Shown: positions 1 through 8,613 of the stretch, in pieces
Numbering within the stretch: the first letter of the stretch is position 1
Layout: each line of letters starts with the position of its first letter
NCBI GenBank assembly: GCA_017558115.1
Contig: JAFYWG010000061.1
Coordinates: forward strand, 19,287-83,286
Length of the DNA stretch: 64,000 nt
Reading direction: 5' to 3'
From: Alistipes sp.
GTDB taxonomy: Bacteria; Bacteroidota; Bacteroidia; Bacteroidales; Rikenellaceae
Notes under the pieces: model-generated
The model's input: only the letters and a program-made list of their open reading frames with translations
The model's database searches: none
What the model was told of the DNA's origin: nothing
Position numbers and translations under genes: made by a program

Positions 1-448
1 TGTTGACTTGGCATCTATCGTGCCCAACATGCCCGAGTATCAGGAGGCAGTTGCAAACCTCGAGACATATGGCAAGGATTTGCAGGACCAGCTCGAGCAG
101 ATTATGGTTGAGTTCAACACCTTGTATGCTAACTACGAGAAGAGTGCAGCTACTATGACCGACTCAGTACGTCAGCTCAAGGAGCGTGAGCTCGCAGAGC
201 TCCAGCAGCGCTACCAGGACTTCTCACAGATTGCACAGCAGGACATCCAGCGCAAGGAGACAGAGCTTATGACACCTATCTACGATAAGGCTAACGAGGC
301 TGTTAAGAAGGTTGCATCGGAGGGTGGCTACACTGCTATCTTCAGCACAGCGGGCGATCAGCCCTCTTCTGCAGGTTTAGCATACTTCGACCCCGCTACA
401 CTCACAGATATCACTGCTGAGGTCAAAAAAGCCCTCAACATCGAGTAA
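1..448 (+). CDS. OmpH/Skp-family periplasmic chaperone, 3' part
   Basis: This is the C-terminal part of an OmpH/Skp family protein, a periplasmic holdase for unfolded outer-membrane proteins. The frame is open to the left edge, so the signal peptide and true start lie outside the window. The first visible residues (VDLASIVPNMPEYQEA) match the start of the mature family domain, which usually follows a signal peptide and a GYVD-like strand. A long charged, Gln/Glu-rich helical stretch follows (visible residues about 15-95), the coiled-coil tentacle of Skp. The C-terminal strand region ends at ALNIE. In Bacteroidota such genes often sit in pairs behind bamA, but the neighbour on that side is not visible. 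A compound hairpin element begins at its stop codon. Confidence 0.85.
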   Translation, partial: VDLASIVPNMPEYQEAVANLETYGKDLQDQLEQIMVEFNTLYANYEKSAATMTDSVRQLKERELAELQQRYQDFSQIAQQDIQRKETELMTPIYDKANEAVKKVASEGGYTAIFSTAGDQPSSAGLAYFDPATLTDITAEVKKALNIE

Positions 449-558
449 ATTTCTTGTGAACAGGGGTCATTCTCGACCTCTCAATCAATAGCCAGAATGG
501 GATATACTTGACGTATGTCACATCCTGGCTATTTTCATATCGAGGCCAAGCCTAACCC
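446..558 (+). terminator. Compound 3' hairpin element, copy A
   Basis: The element starts at the stop codon of the OmpH gene with TAAATTTCTTGTGA, followed by GGGGTCATTCTCGACC. The inner hairpin has arms ATAGCCAG (488-495) and CTGGCTAT (525-532) with an AATGGGATATAC/GTATGTCACAT upper stem. The 3' flank CCAAGCCTAACCC can pair with the 5' GGGGT to form an outer stem. It is homologous in layout to four other copies (11612-11707, 20083-20198, 59171-59274, 60786-60897). The inner hairpin plus TATTTT probably acts as a terminator. The conserved flanks go beyond a simple terminator. Confidence 0.7.
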
Positions 559-710
559 ATTTTTACAACACTCTATCTCATGGCTCTTGGTCTGACTTAT
601 GTTGCGCTTTACAAAAATGCAACGCGCAAAGGATCGCATTCACTTAGCCTCTGTAAGGGTACCACCTCACAGCTCATCATATTCCTCCTTATAAGAGTAG
701 GCCCAAATAC

Positions 711-754
711 AAAAAAAGGCTACGCACGTCTCTCCTTCGAGGACAATGCGTAGC
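711..754 (-). terminator. Intrinsic terminator of the candidate small RNA
   Basis: On the minus strand GCTACGCA (747-754) pairs perfectly with TGCGTAGC (719-726). The loop can itself pair further through GTCCTCG/GAGAGAC-like bases. A run of seven T (711-717) follows. The direction is leftward, away from the TPR-HTH gene, so it belongs to the transcript starting near 947. Confidence 0.8.
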
Positions 755-947
755 ACCGGACACATTAAAATATTCATTAACCAATATCGTATAAAGCCCA
801 AAACCTTGGGGCGATATCTCAAATATAAGAGCAAGTGTAGAGGTCATTTATACTAATAAACTGCTTCTCAGAATAACCATATTTTTATATTGGCTATATG
901 CAGCAAAAACCTCCATCAGCAACGGAGAGTCTTCCTCTCTATTACTG
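711..947 (-). ncRNA. Candidate structured small RNA, about 235 nt
   Basis: A stand-alone transcription unit is predicted on the minus strand. A full Bacteroidota promoter lies at 951-982 and a strong intrinsic terminator at 711-754, with no credible reading frame between. The RNA would begin directly with a hairpin of arms 935-950 and 914-929: 16 pairs, one mismatch and two G-U pairs, with a 5-nt loop. A central part has ATATCG...CGATAT (near 787-817) enclosing a GCCCCAA/TTTGGGC stem. The 3' end is the GCTACGCA/TGCGTAGC terminator followed by seven T. The promoter-hairpin-terminator layout resembles what is described for Bacteroidales-specific RNAs such as Rfam Bacteroidales-1, but I cannot assign a family by eye. 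Confidence 0.6.
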
Positions 948-950
948 ATG

Positions 951-982
951 CAAAGGTATATGTTTGTGGGTGAGTGACCAAA
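951..982 (-). promoter_or_regulatory. Bacteroidota-type promoter for the small RNA
   Basis: Read on the minus strand, the -33 element is TTTG (979-982), the spacer is exactly 20 nt, and the -7 element is TACCTTTG (951-958). This matches the TTTG-N19-21-TAnnTTTG consensus of the Bacteroidota housekeeping sigma factor. Nothing coding lies downstream before the terminator at 711-754. Confidence 0.75.
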
Positions 983-1145
983 TTTTTGGCCAAAAAAGAT
1001 TTCGCAAAGCGATTTTTACCCTACTGAAAATCAATGAGTTATAAAATAATTTTTTATTGTTTTTTCGCAATCCTGATAATCAGCGAGTTACACGATTATA
1101 TAGTGTAAATTTTGCATTTACACCTAATTAATTGAAAATCAGCAT
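983..1145. other. AT-rich intergenic stretch with three related short repeats and a weak hairpin
   Basis: Three related words are spaced about 48-59 nt apart: AAAATCAATGAGTTAT (1027-1042), GATAATCAGCGAGTTACAC (1075-1093) and GAAAATCAGC (1134-1143). An 8-bp hairpin GTGTAAAT/ATTTACAC (1103-1123) lies just downstream of the stop codon of the minus-strand regulator and may help end its transcript. No gene is visible here. The stretch 559-710 on the other side of the small RNA also holds no gene that I can support. Confidence 0.35.
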
Positions 1146-2849
1146 TTAGCGGTCGCCAATAGAAGAGATAAGAAGATCGGCATCTTTTGACTCGCACTCC
1201 TTAATTTTCAGCTTAATTCTGTATTTCATCTTCGAAAGAGCCACAGGATTGGTCTCCATAAAGACGCAAATAGCACGTGATGAGAATCCAGCATAGCTAT
1301 ATAACACTACTCGCTGCTCCTTAGCATTAAGCTTCGAGCACTGCTCGCGGAGCTTCTGCATAAGGTTGCCGCGGCACTTATTCACAAGGTGTTCCAACTC
1401 CTCTATGCGTGCTTCGTCGCTCTTTATAGACTCGATGGTCTCACGCACCTGCTCGAATACCTTTGCCGTATGGCGCGAGGTATCGCTATGCTCGTAGTAT
1501 GTTTCGCATAGGCGGTTTAGGTCGTTGAGGCGGTCGTTGTATAGCTCGTCGACAGCCTCCGACAGCGAATCCGATGTGTTGTGTGTAGTAAGCTGCAACT
1601 CATGGATAGTCTCGATATATCGCTGAATATCCCTATTCTTCTTCGATGCAAGGCCTCGCAAGAAACCAAACAGCAGAGACAGTATAATCGCTATGGTTAC
1701 ATATACAGCGATGTTACGCTGACGCGTTATGCGCAACTCCTGCGCCTCCTTATCGAGTGAGCTCTGCAGAAGGTCGATCTGATAGTTCAACATTGGCTGC
1801 TCTGCCGCCACCAATAGCGCCTCATCCAAGCGGGCATTGGTGCGCTCCAACCATATTAGCGCACTATCAGCATCTCCCATATTCTTATATATATGGTACT
1901 TCGCATCCTCTATAATAGCATCGTCACGATATTCCTCAGCCTCGGCCTGGGCTACAAACTGCAACGCCTCCGCGTTGTCGCCCATTTCGCTGCTTACAAT
2001 AGCCCTCATCGCGTAGTAGCGCGATACGAACCAAAGGAGACAGTCGTACTCCTCGAACATATCAAGCGTCTCTTTACACTTCGCATAATCCCCCTGGTTG
2101 AGGTATATCTCGCACAACTCATGCAGCACGGCGCACAAGAAATCCATATCGGAGGTCTCGATAGCATAGTCGCGCGACTCAATAAATAGACCCTCAGCCT
2201 CGTCGTAGTTGCGCATCTTCACCGCAACCTGACCCATATTATACTTGGTATAGTAGATGTGGTATTGGAGCTGCAAGATGTTGAAACAGCCGTAGGCGAG
2301 GCTATACTCATGGTAGCTATTGGTGTAGCAGTAGCGCGCACGATATATGTCGCCCATGGTGCGGTGTACAACGCCCTCAAGACGCAAGTTTCCATAGTAG
2401 CCTATAGACTTTAGCGACTCCATAAAGGCGATTACTGCCTCAGGATATTGCTTATTGAGGTTCAACACCATGCCGTGCTGGAAGTATGCACGCGCACGGA
2501 GGTCGTGGTTATCGCTATTTTTGTAGTAGTTTACCGATATTGAGGTCAGCGAGTCGCTGGCAATAAGTTTACGATTGTAGTAACATGCCTCACTATATAT
2601 CAACGCGTAGTAGGCAAGTTCCCTATTTTCGGTTATCTCACTACGATCTATACCCTCCATTATTGCGAGTGCCTCCTCGGGGCTATCCTTAAGCAGGCTC
2701 TCGGCACGCTCCACATCGTCTATATCATCCTCAGTTACGTCACAAGAGGTGGACATGGTGAGCACAAAAAGTACACAAAAGAGTGAGAACGCTCTATGAA
2801 AATTGCGATGTATAATATCTAAGATGTTGTGTATAAGGGTCTGTTTCAT
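1146..2849 (-). CDS. TPR-HTH membrane regulator (unknown ligand)
   Basis: The protein has 567 residues and a Bacteroidota-specific architecture. A hydrophobic N-terminal signal ends in TMSTSC (about residues 18-36), a possible lipobox. Degenerate tetratricopeptide repeats follow (about 45-350), rich in paired Tyr/Ala helices. A single membrane helix (about 378-396) comes next, then a coiled coil (about 410-490). A C-terminal helix-turn-helix resembling LuxR/GerE domains (about 506-555, starting LNAKEQRVVLYSYAGF) closes the protein. Such proteins are thought to sense something outside the cytoplasm and act on DNA from the membrane; the target is unknown. The adjacent pullulanase gene is divergent, so control of it is possible but only inferred. 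A TATCTTTG box lies 4 nt before the ATG, so the message could be leaderless, or the box is chance. Confidence 0.75.
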   Translation of the reverse strand: MKQTLIHNILDIIHRNFHRAFSLFCVLFVLTMSTSCDVTEDDIDDVERAESLLKDSPEEALAIMEGIDRSEITENRELAYYALIYSEACYYNRKLIASDSLTSISVNYYKNSDNHDLRARAYFQHGMVLNLNKQYPEAVIAFMESLKSIGYYGNLRLEGVVHRTMGDIYRARYCYTNSYHEYSLAYGCFNILQLQYHIYYTKYNMGQVAVKMRNYDEAEGLFIESRDYAIETSDMDFLCAVLHELCEIYLNQGDYAKCKETLDMFEEYDCLLWFVSRYYAMRAIVSSEMGDNAEALQFVAQAEAEEYRDDAIIEDAKYHIYKNMGDADSALIWLERTNARLDEALLVAAEQPMLNYQIDLLQSSLDKEAQELRITRQRNIAVYVTIAIILSLLFGFLRGLASKKNRDIQRYIETIHELQLTTHNTSDSLSEAVDELYNDRLNDLNRLCETYYEHSDTSRHTAKVFEQVRETIESIKSDEARIEELEHLVNKCRGNLMQKLREQCSKLNAKEQRVVLYSYAGFSSRAICVFMETNPVALSKMKYRIKLKIKECESKDADLLISSIGDR

Positions 2850-2942
2850 AATACAAAGATAGGAAAAGTATTGGCGAAAATAGAATAAAACGATAAAAAT
2901 TTAGAAAAAAGGCTATACCAACTACAATTCAATAATTTTTAC

Positions 2943-2950
2943 TAACTTTG
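2943..2950 (+). promoter_or_regulatory. -7 promoter box upstream of the pullulanase gene
   Basis: TAACTTTG matches the TAnnTTTG box and sits 42 nt before the ATG at 2993. No clear TTTG element is present 20 nt upstream. Confidence 0.5.
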
Positions 2951-2992
2951 TAAGAGAATCACTCGTGGTGAAACATCTAAAATTTTTCATAT

Positions 2993-4978
2993 ATGCGACA
3001 CATCAAACTGTTAATTACGGGCGTGGCTATGGCTGCTATGGTTACGTTTGTTGCCTGCAACGAGGAGTCAAAGAAGAGTCAGGAGGAGGAGCAGCAGCAG
3101 AGCATCCCCACAACCCCCATCGAGGAGATGAGCTACACCCTAGAGAAGACATCATTCGAGCTCTGGGCACCCACAGCCGAGAGCGCAGTGGTACGCCTAT
3201 ATAATGGCGACACTATGGCCGAGGAGATTACCATGCAGAGGGGCGAGCATGGAGTATGGAATGCCGAGGCTGAGGGCGACAAGAAGGGTATGTACTACGC
3301 CTTCCAGGTTACTATCGATGGTAATAAACTCAAGGAGACTGCCGGCATCTTTGCCCGCGCCCTCGATGTAAATGGTAACCGCGGAGCTATCATCGACATG
3401 CGCGACACCGACCCAGCGGGCTGGAGCGCAGATAAGAGCCCCGTTGTAGACCCCACCGAGATTGTAATCTACGAGATGCACTACCGCGATATGACGGCTC
3501 ACGCGAGCGCTGGTAGCAGCAATCCAGGTAAGTATATCGCCATGGCGGAGCACGGCACACGCTCTTTTGAGGGCCTATCAACAGGCATCGACCACCTCCG
3601 CGAGCTTGGCGTAACACACGTCCACCTACTCCCCACTGCCGACTTCGGCTCTATCGACGAGTCACAACCCACAAACCAGTATAACTGGGGCTACGAGCCT
3701 AAGAACTATAACGCTCCCGAGGGCACATACTCTACAGACCCTGCCGACCCCGAGGCACGCATCCGCGAGCTTAAGACATTGGTTAAGGCTATGCACGATG
3801 CTGGCCTGTGCGTGGTTCTCGACGTGGTATATAACCACACCACCGCAACCGAGAACTGCGGCTTCGAGCTCACCGTACCTGGCTACTTCTACCGCATGCG
3901 TGAGGATGGCTCATTTGCCGATGGTTCGGGCTGTGGCAACGAGACCGCAAGTGAGCAGCCTATGATGCGTAAGTATATGGTAGAGTCGCTGGAGTATTGG
4001 GTTAAGGAGTACCATATCGACGGATTCCGCTTCGACCTCATGGCCATCCACGACATAGAGACTATGAACCTTATCCGCGAGCGCCTTGCGGCTCTCAACC
4101 CCGATATTTTACTCTATGGCGAGGGATGGGCAGCAAGTGCTCCACTCTATGACGAGAGTAAGTTGGCCTTCAAGCGCTACACATATCAGATGCCAGGTGT
4201 TGCAGCCTTCTCCGACGACATCCGCAACGCCCTACGCGGCACTCTTGACCTCTCTGAGGGTGGCTTCATCCACGGCGTTGAGGGTAATAAGGAGGCGTTG
4301 AAGTTTGGTATCGTTGGCGCTGTTGAGCACCCACAGGTTAACCACACTGAGGCAGCATGGTGTGCCGAGCCACGCCAGCATATAAGCTACGTAACATGCC
4401 ACGACGACCATAACCTCCGCGACCGCCTCGAGCACCTATCGCCCGATGCTACGGAGGAGGAGCGCCTCCAGATGGCCAAGCTTGCACACATGGGTGTGTT
4501 TACATCGCAGGGTGTGCCCTTTATCTTCTGTGGTGAGGAGATGTACCGCTCGAAGCGCGGCGAGAAGAACACATACAACATGCCCGATGAGTATAACGCT
4601 ATCAACTGGGCTCTCAAGAGCGAGTATAGCGACTTGGTGGAGTACTGCAAGGGTCTTATCGCAATGCGTAAGGAGCACCCAGCATTCTCGTTGGGTACAG
4701 CCGAGGCTGTGCGCGAGCACCTTACCTTTATAGAGAACGATAGCGAGGCCGCTGTGGGCTTTATACTCGATAACTTGGAGGGCATCGACTCTGCAAAGCG
4801 CATCATCGTGTTGATGAACGGTTCGCGCGAAGATGTGGAGTTCGACATCCCCGTGGGCACATATAAGTGGATCTCGGATGGAGAGTTTGTCCACCCCAAG
4901 GGCATGGTACCATTTAATATTCGCTCGGGTAAGGTCTCTGTCAAGCCTATCTCTGGTATTATTTTAGCCGAATATTAA
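2993..4978 (+). CDS. pulA: Type I pullulanase, lipoprotein (GH13)
   Basis: This 661-residue debranching enzyme should hydrolyse alpha-1,6 linkages in pullulan, glycogen or starch fragments. The N-terminus has a lipoprotein signal with lipobox VAC and Cys22, so it is probably membrane-anchored in the periplasm or at the surface. An immunoglobulin-like CBM48 module (about residues 45-150) precedes the GH13 barrel. The pullulanase signature YNWGYEPKNYNAPEGTYST is present. GH13 motifs are intact: DVVYNHT, GFRFDLMAIHD with nucleophile Asp348, LLYGEGW with acid/base Glu377, and CHDDHNL. A short all-beta C-terminal domain closes the protein. No susCD genes are adjacent. It is convergent with the ABC exporter and they share a bidirectional terminator. 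Confidence 0.93.
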   Translation: MRHIKLLITGVAMAAMVTFVACNEESKKSQEEEQQQSIPTTPIEEMSYTLEKTSFELWAPTAESAVVRLYNGDTMAEEITMQRGEHGVWNAEAEGDKKGMYYAFQVTIDGNKLKETAGIFARALDVNGNRGAIIDMRDTDPAGWSADKSPVVDPTEIVIYEMHYRDMTAHASAGSSNPGKYIAMAEHGTRSFEGLSTGIDHLRELGVTHVHLLPTADFGSIDESQPTNQYNWGYEPKNYNAPEGTYSTDPADPEARIRELKTLVKAMHDAGLCVVLDVVYNHTTATENCGFELTVPGYFYRMREDGSFADGSGCGNETASEQPMMRKYMVESLEYWVKEYHIDGFRFDLMAIHDIETMNLIRERLAALNPDILLYGEGWAASAPLYDESKLAFKRYTYQMPGVAAFSDDIRNALRGTLDLSEGGFIHGVEGNKEALKFGIVGAVEHPQVNHTEAAWCAEPRQHISYVTCHDDHNLRDRLEHLSPDATEEERLQMAKLAHMGVFTSQGVPFIFCGEEMYRSKRGEKNTYNMPDEYNAINWALKSEYSDLVEYCKGLIAMRKEHPAFSLGTAEAVREHLTFIENDSEAAVGFILDNLEGIDSAKRIIVLMNGSREDVEFDIPVGTYKWISDGEFVHPKGMVPFNIRSGKVSVKPISGIILAEY

Positions 4979-4991
4979 TAGCAACTAAATT

Positions 4992-5032
4992 AAAAGATGT
5001 GCTACCCCACGATGAGGTAGCACATCTTTTTT
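4992..5032. terminator. Bidirectional terminator between convergent genes
   Basis: AAAAGATGTGCTACC (4992-5006) pairs perfectly with GGTAGCACATCTTTT (5016-5030). There is a T run on the plus side and an A run on the other, so it can serve both the pullulanase and the ABC exporter genes. A second small hairpin TGGTAG/CTACCA lies just downstream, near 5060-5080. Confidence 0.85.
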
Positions 5033-5084
5033 AGTCTATGACGAAATTGCCAGAGTGGCATGGTAGCACCACTACCACAATAAA

Positions 5085-6929
5085 TTAAGTGAAGGATTGC
5101 ATCTCAATTAGGTGGGCATATATACCACCCTTGTCGAGAAGCTCCTGATGTGTACCCTCCTCAGCTACGCGACCCTGGTCGATGACATAGATGCGGTCTG
5201 CATTGTAGATGGTGCTGAGGCGGTGTGCAATGACTACAGAAGTACGACCCTTGAGAAGGTTTGTGAGAGCCTCCTGCACGAGCTTCTCACTCTCGGTGTC
5301 GAGAGCAGATGTAGCCTCGTCGAGGATAAGAATCTCGGGGTTCTTAAGCACGGCACGTGCGATGCTGAGACGCTGGCGCTGGCCACCAGAGAGCTTAGTG
5401 CCGCGGTCACCGATATTTGTGTCGTAACCCTCGGAAGCCTCAGATATAAAGCCGTGGGCATTTGCCACCTTGCAAGCCTCGATAACCTCCTCGTGTGTTG
5501 CTGTGGGGCGACCCATAAGGATGTTACCCTCGATAGAGTCGTTGAAGAGTACGGTATCTTGTGATACGATGCTCATCTTACTGCGTAAGGACTCCTGTGT
5601 GTAATCTTTGACAGACTTACCATCAAAGAGTATATCGCCAGACTTAACGTCGTAGAAGCGTGGTATAAGCTCGCTAAGCGTACTCTTACCACCACCTGAA
5701 GGTCCTACAAGAGCGATTGTTTGACCCTTCTTAATTTTGATACTTACATTGTTGATTACATCACGCTCACCGTCATAAGAGAAGAATACGTTGCGAAGCT
5801 CGATAGAGTCGTTTAGTCCCTTAAACTCCTCGGCATCCTCCTTATCCTTTACCTCCGACTCCGCATCGATGATGGTGAAGATACGCTCACCTGCTGCAAC
5901 ACCCTGGTTGATGTTTGCAAACTGATCGATAAACGAGCGTAGGGGGCGTGTAATCTGTGAGAAGGCGGCGATGAAGGCAATGAAGCCTGCACCAGTTATA
6001 AGATCCTTCTCTACGAGCGAGCCACCAAACACGAGGATTACAGCCACAGCCGTGATACCCAAGAACTCACTCATGGGCGATGCGAGCTGCTGGCGCTTAG
6101 CCATGCTTATAACAAGCTCCGAGAAGTGCTTATTTATACTCTTGAACTTATTGATAATGAACTTTGTGGCGTTGTAACCCTTGATAATCTTCATGCCCGA
6201 TAGTGACTCATCGAGTATAGATACCATATCTGCCATGCGTTCCTGACTGCGCTTTGCGGGGTGGCGCAACTTCTTGACTATGCGACCAATGATGAGACCT
6301 ACGATGGGCAAGAATACAATAGCGAAGAGTGACAACTCCCACGATATGCTAAACATGAGTACAAGGTAGCCCACGATGAGGAAGGGGTCGCGGAAGGCAA
6401 CCTGCAGGGTGTTGGTGATACAGAACTGCACTACCATAACATCCTGTGTGATCTTAGACATGATATCACCCTTACGCTGATCGCTGAAGAAACCTACGTT
6501 CATCTCCAATACGCGCGAGTACATCTCGTCACGCATGCGCTGGATTGTGTTTACACGTAGGCGCTCCACGGTCATTGCCGAGGCGTAGCGGAAGAGGTTA
6601 CTAAAGAGGTTCATGCATACGGTAACAATGCCGAGCAACATGAGGAATTTCACTCTATCTACCTCGCCCTCGCCGAAGAATATGCCATAAATGTAGCAAA
6701 GAAGATCTGAGAAGCCCTGCTCCGAGAACTCAATGCCAGGGAATGATGTGATGACTACCATTACCTCTTGACTTTCGCCACTCTTAAACATTGTGGTTAG
6801 GATGGGGATGATCATCGCGTAGTTGAAGGTGTTGAATAGGGCATGCAACGCCGCGAAGAAGAAGTATGGCACAGTATAACGACTCAAGGGCTTGGCAAAG
6901 TTCAAGAGTCTTAGATATGTTTTAAACAT
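5085..6929 (-). CDS. ABC exporter, permease-ATPase fusion (MsbA-like)
   Basis: This is a 614-residue half-transporter that would work as a homodimer in the inner membrane. The N-terminal half holds about six membrane helices (residues about 20-325, ABC_membrane fold). The C-terminal half is a complete nucleotide-binding domain: Walker A GPSGGGKST (about 408-416), signature LSGGQRQRLSIARA, Walker B ILILDEATSALD and the switch IAHRLSTI. The family includes MsbA and other lipid, peptide or drug exporters; the substrate cannot be read from sequence. It lies 48 nt downstream of nrnA on the same strand and is probably co-transcribed with it. It ends just before the bidirectional terminator shared with the pullulanase gene. 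Confidence 0.88.
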   Translation of the reverse strand: MFKTYLRLLNFAKPLSRYTVPYFFFAALHALFNTFNYAMIIPILTTMFKSGESQEVMVVITSFPGIEFSEQGFSDLLCYIYGIFFGEGEVDRVKFLMLLGIVTVCMNLFSNLFRYASAMTVERLRVNTIQRMRDEMYSRVLEMNVGFFSDQRKGDIMSKITQDVMVVQFCITNTLQVAFRDPFLIVGYLVLMFSISWELSLFAIVFLPIVGLIIGRIVKKLRHPAKRSQERMADMVSILDESLSGMKIIKGYNATKFIINKFKSINKHFSELVISMAKRQQLASPMSEFLGITAVAVILVFGGSLVEKDLITGAGFIAFIAAFSQITRPLRSFIDQFANINQGVAAGERIFTIIDAESEVKDKEDAEEFKGLNDSIELRNVFFSYDGERDVINNVSIKIKKGQTIALVGPSGGGKSTLSELIPRFYDVKSGDILFDGKSVKDYTQESLRSKMSIVSQDTVLFNDSIEGNILMGRPTATHEEVIEACKVANAHGFISEASEGYDTNIGDRGTKLSGGQRQRLSIARAVLKNPEILILDEATSALDTESEKLVQEALTNLLKGRTSVVIAHRLSTIYNADRIYVIDQGRVAEEGTHQELLDKGGIYAHLIEMQSFT

Positions 6930-6977
6930 ATAGTATATATTACTTAATGTAATTCAAATAGTTAGGGTATAATAAAA

Positions 6978-8009
6978 TTACAACATACCCTCCTTTGCGT
7001 ACTCCTTGATAGATGTCTCGAAGTGCTTGATGGTATCCTCCATATTCATAAAGGACTTACCACCTGCAGCATTCTTATGACCTCCACCATTGAAGTAGCG
7101 CTGTGCGAAGATGTTCACATCTATATCGCCACGCGAGCGCAAGGATACACGTATGAAGTCGGTGTGCTCGGTAAACATCGCCGACACCTTCATCTTCTTA
7201 ATCTGGAGTGGGTAGTTTACGAAGCCCTCAGAGTCACCCTGCTGGAACCAGAAGCGGCGCATCTCATCTTCGGTAAGCGACATGTGTGTCACGGTGCCAT
7301 TATGGAAGATTTTCATCTTGCGGTTTATGACATAGCCGAAGAGACGGGCACGACCCTCAGTGAAGGAGTTGTATACGTTGTTGTGTATTTCGGGAATAGA
7401 GATACCCTTTGATGCAAGCACCGATACCATGCGGAATACGTCAGGTGTAACGCTTGAGAATGCGAAGTTACCCGTATCAGTCATCATGCCGACGAAGATA
7501 TTTACCGCCATATCCTTCGATATGCTCTCGGCACCAAACATAGTCTCCACAAGGAGTGCCACCATATAGCATGTGCTCGACGCCTCGGGATATGATATCA
7601 TGAGGTCGAAGTCCTCCATGGGGTTGAGGTGGTGGTCAATCAATATGCGCTTAGCATGCTGATTCTCCTCAATAAGGTCGCTAAGGCCATCCAAGCGAGA
7701 CATGGTGTGGAAGTCGAGGCAGAAGATAAGGTCGGCATGGCGTACAGCCTCTGCTGCGCGACCCGCGCTATCATTCTTGTATATCACCATATCGCCACAA
7801 CCGGGCATGAAGTCGAGGTAGTAGGGAAACTTATTGGGTAGAATACATGTTACATCGTGGCCATGACGCTTCAACACCTCAGCCCATGCAAGTGATGAGC
7901 CTATGGCATCACCGTCGGGATTTGTGTGCGAGAGGATAACCACACGCTGTGGCTGCTCTATATAGTCACGAAGTTGCTCTATCTTATTTCTTGCTATCTG
8001 CATAGACAT
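6978..8009 (-). CDS. nrnA: NrnA-type DHH/DHHA1 phosphoesterase
   Basis: This 343-residue protein belongs to the NrnA family, which degrades nanoRNAs of 2-5 nt and dephosphorylates 3'-phosphoadenosine 5'-phosphate. The DHH domain has motif I SHTNPDGDAIGSSLAW (about residues 29-44), motif II DFHTMSRL and the namesake DHH in LIDHHLNP (about 124-131); these bind catalytic metal ions. The DHHA1 domain ends with GGGHKNAAGG, which contacts the nucleotide. Length and domain order are normal for the family. The gene is the first of a probable two-gene unit with the ABC exporter. A CAAATATA box (minus-strand TATATTTG) lies 17 nt upstream of the start. Confidence 0.9.
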   Translation of the reverse strand: MSMQIARNKIEQLRDYIEQPQRVVILSHTNPDGDAIGSSLAWAEVLKRHGHDVTCILPNKFPYYLDFMPGCGDMVIYKNDSAGRAAEAVRHADLIFCLDFHTMSRLDGLSDLIEENQHAKRILIDHHLNPMEDFDLMISYPEASSTCYMVALLVETMFGAESISKDMAVNIFVGMMTDTGNFAFSSVTPDVFRMVSVLASKGISIPEIHNNVYNSFTEGRARLFGYVINRKMKIFHNGTVTHMSLTEDEMRRFWFQQGDSEGFVNYPLQIKKMKVSAMFTEHTDFIRVSLRSRGDIDVNIFAQRYFNGGGHKNAAGGKSFMNMEDTIKHFETSIKEYAKEGML

Positions 8010-8025
8010 TTATATGTTAATTTCG

Positions 8026-8033
8026 CAAATATA
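8026..8033 (-). promoter_or_regulatory. -7 promoter box for nrnA
   Basis: TATATTTG on the minus strand matches TAnnTTTG and lies 17 nt upstream of the nrnA start. No convincing -33 element is seen. Confidence 0.45.
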
Positions 8034-8189
8034 GTAAAAATTAGTCTAATAAACTAATATAGAATAGAAAATAAGATATTAGGACCACTTTTCACCTCCT
8101 ATGCTGCAAAAGTGTCGACAGCCTCTATTATTTCTATTTTATTCTTTTTTACGTTATACATAAATTAGAGATTTTAGAATTGAGACTTT

Positions 8190-8613
8190 CGTGGTGGATG
8201 TTGTCAACATTTGTTTTATATTTTTTTGTACTTATATATATAAATAATAAAATCAAATAATAATAAAGGGTGTTGATTGTGTCAATAACTTTAGACTTGA
8301 GTTTTTATCAACATTTTCCATTTTATTTTGTTACATTATTTTTTATTTTTTGTTTCTTTAATTTATTAAATATTAATAGTATAAAAATAAAATTAAACAG
8401 AAATAAACACTATGAACAAAGTGTTATCAACATATCAACATTGTTGAAATATTAACAATGGGTGCTGAAAAACGTCGATAAGTGAGTTGAAAAGATAGGG
8501 TATAAGTTTTTATCTTTTTATTTGGAAAAAGAGAGCGGCCGTATATACAACGACCGCTCTCAATTTTGCAAATCTTTTTATTGTAATTTTGCCAACAATT
8601 ATCCACACACTTG
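8190..8613. other. AT-rich region with DnaA-box-like sites; candidate replication origin
   Basis: The gap between nrnA and mrp is 604 bp. It contains one exact consensus DnaA box TTATCCACA (8599-8607), two TTATCAACA sites (8305-8313, 8424-8432), one ATATCAACA (8432-8440), a TTGTCAACA (8201-8209) and weaker matches such as the complement of CGTCGATAA near 8473-8481. All the listed exact and near-exact sites share one orientation. Between them, 8321-8400 is almost entirely A and T, like a DNA-unwinding element. The left part (8034-8190) holds no feature I recognise. Clustering of boxes next to an unwinding-like tract is typical of oriC, but the flanking genes do not diverge and dnaA is not here. 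Confidence 0.4.
8524..8561 (-). terminator. Intrinsic terminator downstream of mrp
   Basis: On the minus strand GAGAGCGG (8554-8561) pairs with CCGCTCTC (8531-8538) and is followed by a T run (8526-8530). It is oriented to end the mrp transcript. Confidence 0.75.
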
